From Batrachochytrium dendrobatidis JAM81 (taxonomy: Eukaryota; Chytridiomycota; Chytridiomycetes; Rhizophydiales): DNA of 64,000 nt. A model generated the notes under the pieces. The model saw nothing but the letters and a program-made list of their open reading frames with translations, was not told the origin of the DNA and did not search any database. The position numbers and the translations under genes were made by a program. Positions 22,773 through 34,611 of this stretch are shown here, piece by piece (within the stretch, counting starts at the first letter, position 1; each line of letters opens with the position of its first letter). Location: contig NW_006281116.1 in the NCBI RefSeq assembly GCF_000203795.2, forward strand, positions 79,195 to 143,194. The letters run 5' to 3'.

Positions 22773-23936
22773 TTAAATCATGAGAACAGACGAATCAAAG
22801 TTGAAATCGTTGGTATCAACGAGACAATCATACTCTGGATGTGAAGCTTTGGTTGTCTTTAGTAGAGATGGAACTGGATCCGAGAGATCAAGTTGTTGAA
22901 CTTGAGCAAGAATATCCATAGTGCTTTTGGTCACATATTCAAAAGTAGGAGCGTTACATAATACAGAAGTGTCCAACTCCAAATCGTCCATAAAACGATA
23001 AGCTATAGTATTGAAGCAATGTTTCAGTTATGCAATATACGCAGCAAGTAAATTTTTCATGAAAAAGGTTAAATAACAATACTACAGAACTGCAGTATGA
23101 CTGATTTACATACCTGTCGTAAGCGTTGATGGTGCCATGTATTCAACTGTGAGGTCATCATTGCTGCACATTTCAGCTGAAGGCTCTGTATAAGCAGTGT
23201 TGTCAATGATCGATTTTTGGACAGCGATGTCTGATGGTGTATGTGCAGATGGTTTCTTACTACTGGATTTACCAGAATTAGTTCCTATTGAACTTGTGTC
23301 GTCTGCCCAAATCTGCAGTCCTTTTCCTAATCCGCTTTTTCCGGTAGTTTTAGGAAGCTTGAGTGCCTTTGATTTTTTTAATGCAGATCGTTCAATAGTG
23401 CCTGGAGTCTGGTTAGTGACATCTCGCAGTGCACGAATAGACACAGACCCAGTCATAATAGAGCTTCCTTTCGTATTGGTGGTATTGGATAGAGAAGGCT
23501 TTGTAGTCGATCCAAAATGTCTTTTTCCTGGTACAGGCTGGACAACTCCTTTAACAGTCTCTGAGCGTTGGACTGTATTCGACTTTTCTACCAGTGCAGT
23601 GTGTCGCATTTTCTGTCCAGTTTCTAATCATCACGTTGAATGGTTGATATGTTTAGCTGTATGAGAGCATAGTAGATACCAACAAATAACCCACAAACAG
23701 TTGTTGTTTTGGATGACCATTTGTATGCAAATGATAATCGTACTTGGATGTTTCATGGACACGAGCAGACCGGCAGCAGTTGGAGTAGATATAGAAACAA
23801 TGCGTTTCATAGAAACAGTGCCATTGTCAGCAGTCTTTCTTGAAGTATTAGGTGCGAATGAAGTACTGCTGTTCTGTTTTATATGAAACGCATTGTTTTC
23901 CTTGTCGGCATACGCAGGTCTACCAGAATAGAGCAT
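22773..23936 (-). CDS. Securin-like protein (candidate Pds1/Cut2/PTTG1)
   Basis: Three exons (23936-23744, 23623-23114, 23002-22773) join in phase to 310 aa. The N-terminus carries a KEN box in YADKENNAF, as in vertebrate securin (VDKENG). The middle is basic and Ser/Thr/Lys-rich with an ALRDVTN element resembling those of APC/C substrates, then VEYMAP and an acidic C-terminus (FMDDLELD...). Securins are anaphase inhibitors that bind separase and are destroyed by APC/C; they are very divergent, so identification rests on domain order only. Other short KEN-containing mitotic proteins are possible. Head-to-head with the NUFIP1-like gene (ATG to ATG ~80 bp). Confidence 0.5.
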
Positions 23937-24017
23937 GCTGGAGTTTGGACTGTAGTCACGATGGGCAACTTTATAATTTCATGAAATTTCTATTTTATAC
24001 TCAAACCAGCTGCGAAC

Positions 24018-25542
24018 ATGGGATTCAAACAATCCAATCGAACTATTCTTCCACCGTCTTATCGACCTCCTCCTCCACCATCTTCAACTATTCATTCCAT
24101 TCAATCATCAGAGCTTTCTCATCAGCATTCATTTGTTCCAGACTCCCACCAGCAATATCAGGCACATTACCCACTACATCAGCAATATTATCCTTATCCT
24201 GTATATGCATCGCAATATAATTCTAACTGGGGATCATACCAGTCTACTATGGCTGCATTTAATACAAACCCGTACAATCAGCAACAGTTCTTACAGTTTC
24301 AAGGTGAACCAAACCAGCTGCAAAGTAATACAACTGACAATAGACTGCAGCAGCAAAAAAAGTCGAATAAAATAAAAAACAGACATACTGTCAAAAACAA
24401 GGAAAAAAGTCAAAATGGTTATGCAGGTTTGGCTCAATCTCAAGACTCGACAAACCAACTTCATAGTATACCAGATAGTACATCTAGTTTTGATCAGTCG
24501 AATGCTGGAAATCAAGAATTATGTATGGATGTTGGGATTTCCTCACAGTCCATCAACCCATCATTCGAGAATATAAACTCATCCACTGACACTGATGATT
24601 CAAGTATAGATGAAGAGGAGAGTTTAAAAATACAACCTCCAAGGTATTTAATATTCGGCTTATATTTGTCCATTATTTTCTGAATGCATGGCTATTGTGC
24701 TAACTGATTGAAATAGTGCACAATCATTTAATTTGGATACACCAAAGGATATTGAACAATGGATCCAAGAACGCAAGCGTAAATTTCCAACCGAATCCAA
24801 CATCAAGCAAAAGGTAGTATTATAAATTGAGTGCTATTTGATTCATGTTATTCACTCAAGTTGGTGATTTCAATTCAATCCACATTGGATATTTTATAGA
24901 TGGAGGATGAAAAGCAACGACAAAAACAAGGAAATATTATTGATGTAAATGGCAAAAAACTCAAGGGGCGTAATGCAGACAAGCGACAATTAATCAGGAA
25001 GAATGACACTGTCCAAGAAAAGCATGGCACATCTGAACAAAAGGATAGCACTATATATTTGGATGATGCATCCAATGCTAAACTCGAGGCTAGTCATGAT
25101 ACATTGGCGTTGGACATGACTGGAAAGCTGAATCAGCACAAAGGTGCATCAAGTAATCAAATCGTCTGTAAATTCTTTAAACAAGGTTGTTGTAGACACG
25201 GAAGCAATTGTAGGCACAGTCACGATCTTTCTAAACTTGCGGAATCTCGGTCTGCTCCAAAGACACATACACCATTAAATCCAACAGCAGCGCCAATCAA
25301 GGGAACTAATCGTCGTCCTCTTTTGAATATGGTACGCATACTCTGCCATCCTATGCACTATCAATTGTAATTTGAAACCATTAACACTTTATTACGACAT
25401 GGATTATGTATATTATTCGTGGCTTTAGTTGCTTGAAACAGATTTCAAAAAAGACAAGAACGCATTGTTGCAATGTATTAGATTTATCATTGAGAATAAG
25501 TTTTTTGTCGAAACTGAGGTGATCAGCTCTGCAACAGATTAG
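24018..25542 (+). CDS. NUFIP1: NUFIP1-like box C/D snoRNP assembly factor with CCCH zinc finger
   Basis: Four exons (24018-24643, 24717-24813, 24900-25331, 25429-25542) give 422 aa. The N-terminal half is Gln/Ser/Tyr/Pro-rich. The signature NUFIP block spans the exon 1-2 junction: LDTPKDIEQWIQERKRKFPT, then NIKQK. Farther on is a CCCH finger (CKFFKQGCCRHGSNCRHSH, spacing C-x7-C-x5-C-x3-H) and the short C-terminal motif LLQCIRFIIENKFF found in fungal relatives. NUFIP/Rsa1 proteins bridge snoRNP proteins to HSP90-R2TP during box C/D snoRNP assembly in the nucleus. The gene ends 45 bp from the B9D1 stop on the opposite strand. Confidence 0.8.
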
Positions 25543-25587
25543 TCATGCTGGGTCTTTAGTGTCATTGTGTAACGCATTCTTGCCAAG

Positions 25588-26800
25588 CTACCGTGCTCGT
25601 GGACAATCAACTATATATCCTAAAGATTCAAGATCCTTTGTCAATACATTCAACTGAACTTTGACTGTTCCTTGACTCCGAACCCTTGTAACTAGAATCA
25701 TTAGATTGGTTTAATGAATAAACATGCTGATTCAAACTTTCAACTGTTGCATACAGTATGTGTAACTAGTAAACTATACTTTAAAGCACTGGTTTATCCT
25801 TACTTTCTCTACCATTACTTTTTGCTGCGAATTTAGGATCCAGAAATTCTGGTGGACGACCTTGAATCCACGAATAAAATTGATTAAAAGGTGATGTTGC
25901 AATGGGAACAAACATAGATATATAGAGTGTATGCCTATTTAAAATCAGAAATAAACATACATTGAATAGATGATATCAGTTTTAAAATAGTAGTATTGAT
26001 ATTTTAAAACACGCATTACTTTCAGCCATCATTCAACCCATTGCTTACTGCCCACTGGTTGTCGGAATTCGTACTGCTCCATATCCTCGAATCACATCTC
26101 GACCAAATGTGTCCAGTCCATACACAGTTACAAGGAGTTGTGGCCATCCTAAGACATGATTCGTGTCAATTGATAAAGCATAATTGGTTTACTTTCAATC
26201 TTAATGTTTCATGACAAACTGAGATTAGGGATATGGATTAATTAAAACTAAAAAACTCGATACCATATGGATTAGTAGCCTTGAATGTGATATCGACTGG
26301 AAAATTCCAAACACATGGCTTGATGGGATGTCCTAGGTCGGTGACAGTGGTAGCTTGGCGGCCTTTTGCAAACTGTGAAATGCCTTCTTCCAATCCCTAA
26401 TTACAAATGTATAGAAGCATGTATAGTATGAAAGCGCAAGATATACTCAACTACATTAGCACTTGATTCCCAGATATCAAATTTTATACATGCATAGCGG
26501 ACTCACCGATAATATCGACCAATCTTGACCAAATAGAAAAGAAAACTTGCAATATAAGTTATCGTATTCTGGAAACTGTTAATTCAGATTTAAAAGTAAA
26601 ACAATAACATGTTGGTTGGTTTTAGCTCCATTACCAAGTGTACAAATATACTTTAAATGCACAATAGGACGTGACATGTTTCAGGGTTAAGATAGTATCT
26701 AGACGACCGTTGCGTTCATATTAATGGCTAAACTTACATGAGCAGACTCTATCTGGCCCGAGCAAACCAAAACAAAAAATGTTGGAGCAGTTATTGTCAT
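25588..26800 (-). CDS. B9D1: B9 domain-containing protein 1 (ciliary transition zone)
   Basis: Six small exons (26800-26738, 26575-26507, 26396-26264, 26148-26049, 25934-25804, 25691-25588) join in frame to 199 aa, close to human B9D1 (204). Landmarks along the protein: [94 protein letters not shown] and VRSQG near the end. B9D1 forms the tectonic/B9 complex gating the base of cilia. Its presence implies a flagellated life stage (zoospores). Convergent with NUFIP1, with 45 bp between stops. Confidence 0.93.
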
Positions 26801-27246
26801 TCTGTTTTTATACGCTTTGATTTAATTGTAGTAGTTTTGAATTGATAAGCTTGTCTTGGTGAATGCCATTCAGCACTATTGTTTTCATTGGAGTTGAACC
26901 ATTATCCACGTGACTTGTTCTCTATGCTAACATAAGAGATGATCGTATATATTTCCAACCTTGTATACAGCCAGTGCATGTAGAACATACTTGCGAGTGT
27001 AAAAGTAGAATCCAATTGTCATTTTAACTTGAATTCAATGAGCTTACAATAACAATCTTGATGTCAGTCAAAATAAATAAAACTATTTTTATTTGCTGCA
27101 GATCAAGTCTTGAATGTCATGATTCTGCTCAATAGATACGCAATGTGCTGTAGATTTTACTATTGGCAAAATAAAACAGGATTTCGTGATGCAACAAAAA
27201 TAAATTCGTTTTTTGTATTGAACATCAACTTGCTCAAACTTGAATC
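26801..27246. other. Divergent intergenic region B9D1 / mS29, no other gene seen
   Basis: About 445 bp between two start codons. AT-rich, with only short frames (27110-27304 +) that overlap the mS29 start in another frame. Presumed promoter region. Confidence 0.5.
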
Positions 27247-29202
27247 ATGTTTGCAGCAACCCGACTCTCATTGGGCATCACTACATCAAGAGCTACTGTT
27301 TTAAACAGATCAGTTTCTACAACACTCAAATTATCCACTTATATTTCTTCAAAGGTATACACTGCACGCTATATTTCATGATCCAATCATTCAGTTTTGA
27401 TCTCATGCATGACTGGATTAATTCAACTGCTGTGTGTCACCTTTACGATACTAAAGAGTACTAGCCAAGTTAACCATACTGGCTCAACGGCAAATCCTAC
27501 TTCTGCGTCAGCCCATGATATGACTGTTACGCATTGGTCTCCAGTAAGTTTGAACATGTTCATACGTTGAGGTTTATAATGGGTGATCTTGCTCAACTTT
27601 TCGGTTATCACAGTTATTTCCGACTAACTCTTTGGTTTGATATAAAGAATTTTGCAGTGGAAAAGAACTTGAATCGATTTGCTACTCTTCCTGAAAAGTT
27701 CATGGCCAAATTTACCAAACTATCTCCAAATTTAAAAAAACAAGCAAGTCTACAATCCATTGGCACTAGTTTTGAAAGTATTTTATAAACTGATGAATAC
27801 TAACATTCATTGCGCATTATTGCTTAATACATGCTAGTTTGAATTGACTGAAACACCAGCGCTCATGTTTAGAAGATCAACAGCCGAACTCATTGATTTG
27901 GTGAGTAATGAAGGTATCAAGGAAGTGTGCAGTACTGCAGTGATAGTTGATGGCAATCGCGGCACGGGTAAATCATCTGCATTGATTCAAACAGCCAGTT
28001 ATTTTCATAGCAAGGATTGGATCATTATTCCTGTTCTTAGATGTAAGAGTAGTCCATGTATTTACTTTTTGAAGTGTAATGTTTGAATTTTTAATCATAG
28101 TTTGAATGACTTGTGTAAATATCGCCTTTAGTGTCTGAATGGACGAGTGGTATTGAACCATATGAAATCTCGGCATCAAATGATACCTACTATCAACCTG
28201 CTTTAACCACAAAGTTCCTGCAATTGCTTTTGGATTGGAACGAAAAGGCACTTTCCAAGATTTTGGTTGCAGACGAGAGCAATAAATCCGTTGCCGATCT
28301 TGCACGATCAGCAATAAGCATGGATGCTGTATCCTCTTTTGCTGCTCTAGAAATGGTAATCAAGTCCATCTTTACTGAAAAAAACAGGTACGTGTTTGGC
28401 CTTGCTGTTTTTAACAAAACTAAATAGATAAGCTAATGCATAGTTTACACTATAGGAAGCCAGTTTTGATTGCCATGGACCAAATCAATGCTCTATACAG
28501 AAAAACTGCATACTTTGACAAGACATCTCAACCATTGAATGCCGACAAGTTTGCTATGGCTGCATTGATTCAAAAGATTTTTTCTGAACTTGGACAGGTA
28601 CAAATGTACAATATCTAGATGCAATATTGACTTGTAAAATAGTGATTGACATTTTGTACATGTATGCGTTTTGGCTATCCTAATGCCAACTCTAGAAAAA
28701 TACAGTAGTTCTTGCTGCTGTAGACTATACAGAATCACTTGTTGGCTCGCATTACCTCAAGCACCTTCTTAAAAAAATAGAGCCAGTTAATAAGACCGCT
28801 GAAGTACCTCTTGTTCAACCTATAGATGTTGATCTAGAAGCACGAGATGAGTTTGGAGTCATTTTACCATTGTCACTTAATCCCACCCACTCGGATGAAT
28901 TTTCAAAACATTTTAAATTGCACCCCAAGCATTTGACAAAGTTTGAAATGCCTGTCTACTCTCTTTCAGAAATCTCAGATGTCTTGGATTTTTATCACTC
29001 ACACAATGTTTATCATGGCAGTAAGTGATGTATATATTTTTAATCAGCTTCTACTTTATCGGACTTGTTATCTGATCCTTTTTGTACCGTGTATACTTGG
29101 TTTTGATACTACATAGTTCTTACGGAAACTGAAGCAGCCAGGAGATGGATGCTCACACAAGGAAATCCAACTGAACTGCTAAAATCATGCACTACCTTGT
29201 AA
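27247..29202 (+). CDS. DAP3: Mitochondrial small ribosomal subunit protein mS29 (DAP3/Rsm23)
   Basis: GTP-binding protein of the mitochondrial small ribosomal subunit. Exons: 27247-27354 (targeting peptide MFAATRLSLGITTSRATVL), 27457-27543, 27648-~27777, ~27840-28042, 28132-28387, 28456-28597, 28696-29020, 29117-29202. The P-loop is GNRGTGKSS. Downstream come WTSGIEPYEIS, a Walker B-like VLIAMDQINALY, and VVLAAVDYTESL, all in the DAP3 order. The junction between the third and fourth exons (27777-27840) does not resolve cleanly by eye: the available donor and acceptor differ in phase unless the acceptor before ALMFRR is moved ~20 bp downstream. All other junctions hold frame. Confidence 0.85.
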
Positions 29203-29260
29203 ACCCATAACGAGGAATGCCATTATTTCCATGAAACAAGAATAAACAATCTGTATTCGG

Positions 29261-30736
29261 TCAGCTTTTTGTAAAATTCCAGTAAAACGGCACTTTGGCC
29301 AATGTGACATGTTCGTTTTGTGGATTTGGATAAAATTCTTGTTGGCCACACTGTTCCAAGAGAGAAGGATCCATAAACATTAGGGGTGCGTGTGGAAATA
29401 ACGATGTGTGTAATCCTGTCAAGGAAGGCATGGCGGACATGACATCGACTTGAATATCGTGTGTCGAGTCTGAAGACACGATTGGCTGCTGATCTTGAAG
29501 AACATCCAATGTGCTTTGATTGGATGTTCTGTATGACGGCAAGGGTTGCATTGCAGCTTGGACTGGATCACACCACGCAATGGAATGGCCGAATGTGTTG
29601 GTGGATGGGATTCCAAGTGATACTAGCGTGTTCATGTTCACAGTAGGGGGAGTGATGTAGTTGTTGATTGCATTGGAAATTGCTGTGGAAGTGGACCCCA
29701 TGTCAAAGTTACAATAGCTCATGGCAAGTTTGGCTTCGACTCTATACATCTGACCACTTGCCTTGGAAACTCGTTTCATTTCAAACCTGTCAAATATTTA
29801 AAGCGTGTCAGTTTTTAAAATTGATGACAGTTTAGTTTGCTATTATAAAAATAAATGCATTCGTGCTCACCATCTGCTCACATCTCCTATTCGCAATCCA
29901 GTTAAATATGCAAGCCGTTTTTTTTCAAGTTTGGAATGGGTCTGACTTACAGCAAAGCTTGATTCCAACAGGACCACTTGGCTATAGTTTAAAAGTAAGT
30001 CGCTACCAGGAGGCATAAATGCTTGAACACGTAACCGGTTCATTTCCTCGTTAGTTTTGATTGATTCGGAAGAAACATCGTATCCTATTGGTATGGGACT
30101 TGCCACGAGCCGCATAATGTGACGAAGAGATTCGTATTGGAGAATCAGGATTTGACGAGATATAAACTTTTTCATGTTTTCATCAAACTGGATAATGGTT
30201 TCATCTGGAACAGGAAGCAGAGACGCATGCTGAAGCATGCTGTTTCGCATAGATAGCCAGGTTTTTGTTAAATTAGATGTGATGGTTTCTCGATATTCAG
30301 TATATATTTGACGAATGATAAAGACTTGGTTGCGAGTAGCTGGATCCCATGCTTTATGTGTCACTTGTGAATGCTGGGTTACGTTTTTTTTGGGTGGGTC
30401 TGGATTAGTTTTAGGAATCTCTGATGTGGATCCAGATGTAGTTGAGTTGTCAGAGTTTATTTTAGGCATATTGGCTGCTGATTCATCGGAACCTTGTTCC
30501 AAAGTTGATCCGTGACTAGATGTGTTTTTAATGTGTGGTTTGGCAGCATCTGTGAAAAGAGATGAGTGATTTAAAGGAATAGCAGCTCCAAATGAATCAG
30601 TAGCAATGTGCTGAAGTAATTGCGATTGGTAACTATTTGAATCCGAGCGTAATATTTCTTCAGCAATCTCTCGACTTATTGGAAGTACTCCAAGTTGGAG
30701 TTTGACATTATGAATAGCCTGCTCAATGATATCCAT
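29261..30736 (-). CDS. Atypical (non-TALE) homeodomain protein lacking Asn51
   Basis: Two exons (30736-29871, 29786-29261) join in frame to 463 aa. Residues ~245-305 form a homeodomain without the three-residue TALE loop: LLESSF (helix 1), KLEKKRLAYLTGL (helix 2), DVSRWFEMKR (helix 3). Trp48, Phe49 and Arg53 are kept, but the near-invariant Asn51 is replaced by Met; the intron interrupts the Trp48 codon. The N-terminal 240 residues include a Ser/Thr-rich stretch and two helical segments (~135-215) that could serve dimerisation. The C-terminus is Thr/Ser/Pro-rich, activation-like. It is transcribed away from the TALE gene 797 bp upstream. A transcription factor role is inferred. Confidence 0.75.
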
Positions 30737-31533
30737 TGTTTGGTTTTGGCAGGTGCTACTTTAAGCTCTTGGGTCGGGATGAAGAAAGGATCTTGCGATT
30801 TATTTCAAGGATGCTGGCGGGATTCTACCCTCTTTTATGACTGTCAATATCCGACCTGTCAAATTTGATGGGTCAATTGAACTCTGTTGAAAGTGACTTT
30901 TATACAAGTCAATCCAACGCATCTATACAGTGAGGTGGTGCTGTAGATTGAAAGGATTATTTTTTGGTGCCGAATTCTGAATTCCCACGCTGTCAATTCA
31001 GACCGGATGCAAACCAAGCGCAGTATGTGCAAGTGAATAAAAAATGCAATCTTGTGACATTCACTCTAGTGTAAACAAACTTGACATCCAATATATGATA
31101 TTGCGTACTTTTAGACTTGACCAGTTCTTGTATCAATTGAATTGTGAGTCGATATTTGAGTGTTGGACTTTGAACGGCTGTAAGGAGTCGCGTTTAGTCA
31201 ATAATAGCCGACTTTAGCTTGACGGAACAAAGAAACCAACTAGTTCCCCGTTTAAAGTGCACTGATAAATTATAAATACAACTTTTTATAAGCTTCAGCT
31301 CTTGTTTAAATACCGTTTCAAGTTGCACCGCTATTCAAGTGGCAGTTGAACAAATTCAACGATTTTCTCCAACCGAACGACAATTTCCGCTTGACTGCAG
31401 TTTATCTAACATCTACGCCTCGAACTGTCATTTGACAGCTCATTCAAACGGTTAAATACGTATTTATTTGCCAATCCATTGCTTCATTTTCCGATACGAT
31501 TTCAAAGTCTTTATATTAGTCATATAAAAAGAA
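30737..31533. promoter_or_regulatory. Shared intergenic region of the two divergent homeodomain genes
   Basis: About 797 bp between two start codons, with no credible ORF. It would hold both promoters. I could not identify defined operator motifs by eye. Confidence 0.5.
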
Positions 31534-32728
31534 ATGACCATTGGATCAACCCATTTGGCTGCCCATCCCTTGTATCCTTTAATACTAGAGTTATGGCAGC
31601 TTCGAGATGAGTCAGAGACTACCGTCAGTCTTGACAGCTTGCAAACTACTTTGGAGCTTATTCAAGAGCTTTTTGCCGAGTATAGTACTATCATGTGCAC
31701 AATGGCAGTGTTCAGTGCACAACTTACTGAAAACAGCCCAGATCGCTGGGTTGTTTCTATGGTTGTAGTTTTAGTCCATCAAATCATTGACAACTGCAGC
31801 TCAAGGTCTAAACTATACGCAATCGGAAAGCGCGATATTGCTTCTTTTTCCAATCTCTGCAACTCTCCACAACGAGCTGTAGTGCAGTGCAATGGTGAAC
31901 CTCAAGCTCTCACGACCAACCATATACATGTTCAATACAGTATTGTCAAGATCAGTTGCAATACTGACTCTGTGCATCAGAATGCAACTAATTTTTCAGG
32001 AAAGCTAAATATGGTGCCTCTAGATATCCATTACGGGTTTGCCCACACTTCAGCAGTGCCAACTATCAAGTATGCTTCGGAGATTACTCAAGTTGCACCC
32101 ACATCGATTCAGCATTTATCTCAATCTGTTTTGTCCATTTCAAGCAATGCCGATTCACCAGAGTCTTTGTCAAGCGTATCTACACTTGGATATCCTAGTC
32201 AACCCCACGGCGGTAATGCCAAGATAAAGGAAATAGGAGTTGCCAAACCTGCAAAAAAATTCAAGCATTGCAAAGATTCACCCGTTTCTGATATATTACG
32301 TACTAAACAAAACCCTGCTTCTGTCACAAAAACGATTTTGATTGTAAAAGGATCAGCTCTCAAAAATACAGGTTTAAAGGTAGAGTAATCATTCTATATT
32401 GAGAATTGAAACATTTAAAATCACGACTGATTTTTAATTTATATATTGATCATTGCATTGATAGTCTCGCCTGCCGCGACCAAACCACTCTGTAGAAGTG
32501 CAATCTTATTTAAAGGACTGGATCACCAAGCATAAGGCTCATCCATATCCGAGCGAAGAGGCCAAGCAAGCCATGTGCCTTCATACCGGTTTAGAACTTA
32601 TTCAACTTAACAACTGGTTTATTAATGGTAAGCCGAATACTGTATCGTGCCATTCGTAGATGTATGGTTTAAAAACTGATTATTCTAGTGTTTGTAACTA
32701 TGCAGCTCGAAGGAGGTATCTCAAGTAA
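31534..32728 (+). CDS. TALE-class homeodomain transcription factor
   Basis: Three exons (31534-32379, 32465-32627, 32706-32728) join to 343 aa. The homeodomain occupies the last ~60 residues: HSVEVQSYLKDWI (helix 1), the TALE three-residue loop with AHPYPSEEAK, TGLELIQLNNWFINARRRYLK (helix 3). Trp48, Phe49, Asn51 and Arg53 are all present, and the protein ends just after the recognition helix. The N-terminal region is rich in Leu/Glu helices (residues 10-60) and then Ser/Thr/Pro-rich. The gene is divergent from the atypical homeodomain gene. TALE plus non-TALE in this arrangement is the classic basidiomycete HD1/HD2 layout; functional pairing here is inference. Confidence 0.88.
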
Positions 32729-32927
32729 TCTATACGTGTTTTGACAGTATATCAATAAAGTGAATCTACTGTAATTGACTATGATAAGGATAGATTGCTG
32801 ATAGGGTTGAACACACTGATACCGAGACCTATTACAAAGTAATTTTATTGAGAACTAGGGCTGATTGGCAAGACATATTTGGCGAGTTTTGGCAATAAAA
32901 TGCAACTTTCGTTTATAGCTGGCCAAT

Positions 32928-34471
32928 ATGAACAACCCACCAGATGAGCTCAAGTTTGTGCTGACATATCTGCAGCGTGCACAGGAACTGCAGGCGAGAG
33001 AGCCCATTGTGGCATACTACTGTGAGTCTGGCCTATTTGGACTGCTTTTGCTGATTTGATTATCAGTATACAAGGATGCAGTTTAGGATTTTATCAATAG
33101 AATCCCTGGCGCAGCTGCCAATTCAATCATGACTATCTAGTGTCCATTGCATCCTAAATCCTTTTAGAATTCAACACATGGCTGACAATGCATACCTGTC
33201 CTAGGCAACTATTACTCTGCAAAACTTGCTATTGAAGCAGGAGCGACTAGTAAAGAGAGCCAGGCGTTTTTATTGCAACTGCTGGACTTGTTGGAAAAGG
33301 TAGTTTGGTTTATAATCCAAGTTGTACTATCTATAGCTACTTTGTAAACTAACGGATAGTTTTTGATTGCATTTGGGACTTCAACATGATACTATATGAA
33401 AATAACTTGTTTTCAATATAAAGGACAAGGCGAATCTGGCAGGAAACGAAGCGATTGGGAATGATGTAGTTGGATACGCACATGTAGAAAACTTTGCATT
33501 AAAGATTTTTGTCAATGCTGATAATGAAGACAGAGCAGGCAAGGCAAGCAAGTGAGTTGACAATATCTAAATGCAGTCGCAAAAGGCTTTACTATAATGG
33601 TTTACTCACTGTCTCGATCTGACCGTATTTCCAGAAAAACTGCCAAAACATTCCTGGCAGCATCCATCTTTTTGGAATTACTCAAGACATTTGGTGAGCT
33701 GGATCCCGAGGTTAGTCTTGATATCTGGTAATGGGTTTTTATAGCTTATTCGCGTAAAATGGTATTATACTACAACTCAACCTATATCCGGTCAAATAGG
33801 TCCAGCAAAAAATTCGATATGCCAAGTTTAAAGCAGCCGATATTATCAAAGCTATCAAAGAAGGCAGAACGCCAACACCAGGTCCACCAGGTGGAGAACC
33901 AGATGATACGATCAGTGCAGATCTGTCACATATGAATCTCATGCAAAGCCAGTCGAATATGACTCCTGATAGCTCCGTTCCGATTGATCCTCGCTTTATG
34001 AGCACTGAAGCCTCAACAGTACCATTTGAAAATGCTTATAATGGACATTCTTCATCGCTATTGACAGCATCAACTGTGGCTGTATCTCCAACGGGATATC
34101 AATCATCTGCACATACCGATCAGCCGCCTATTTCTTCTTCGTTCCATCAATCCTATCCATCCCATCCCACTCCGTATATTCCGTTTGAAGGATCACTGCC
34201 CACTCCAGTTAGCCATCAACCTCCAGCAACACCATTAGTGTCTGGATACGATGCGATTCCACCACACAAAGCCCAAACACCAATAGCCGAAGTGAGCGGA
34301 TATTCAAACGCACTATTTGATGAGCAATTGCACCAAACGACTTCTCAAGCTCAAAGATATGCCAAGTTTGCGATTAGCGCTTTGCAGTTTGAAGATATTC
34401 CTACAGCGATTGATAATCTGCAAAAGGCACTTGCCACACTGCAGCCATTATCTCATCAACCAATGAAATAA
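32928..34471 (+). CDS. VTA1: VTA1/LIP5, Vps4 cofactor in the ESCRT pathway
   Basis: Multi-exon gene. The first exon (32928-33021) encodes MNNPPDELKFVLTYLQ with the VTA1 signature DPVVAYY-like REPIVAYY. Later exons give NYYSAKLAIEAG, GYAHVENFALKIFVNAD, NEDRAGKASKKTAKTF and the RYAKFKAADIIKAIKEG MIT-like N-terminal domain end. A long Pro/Ser-rich linker follows, then the C-terminal VSL dimerisation helix pair AQRYAKFAISALQFEDI...IDNLQKAL. VTA1 stimulates Vps4 ATPase on endosomal ESCRT-III filaments. The TALE gene ends ~200 bp upstream on the same strand. Confidence 0.92.
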
Positions 34472-34611
34472 GTGATTCTAGCAACTGATTGTATTTTGGA
34501 TTGATTCGATGTGAATTCAGTGTTGGGTAAACTATTGCCATGCAGATAAGATGGTGTCGAGTGCAAATTTAATTGGAATTTAACCAGATTCTCTGCTATA
34601 GTAAGCCATTG

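Noticed and set aside
33749..33768. Solo TIR-like sequence in a VTA1 intron (TATTCGCGTAAAATGG)
   Set aside because: Only one end is present, with no partner or TA-bounded element; could be a footprint or chance match.
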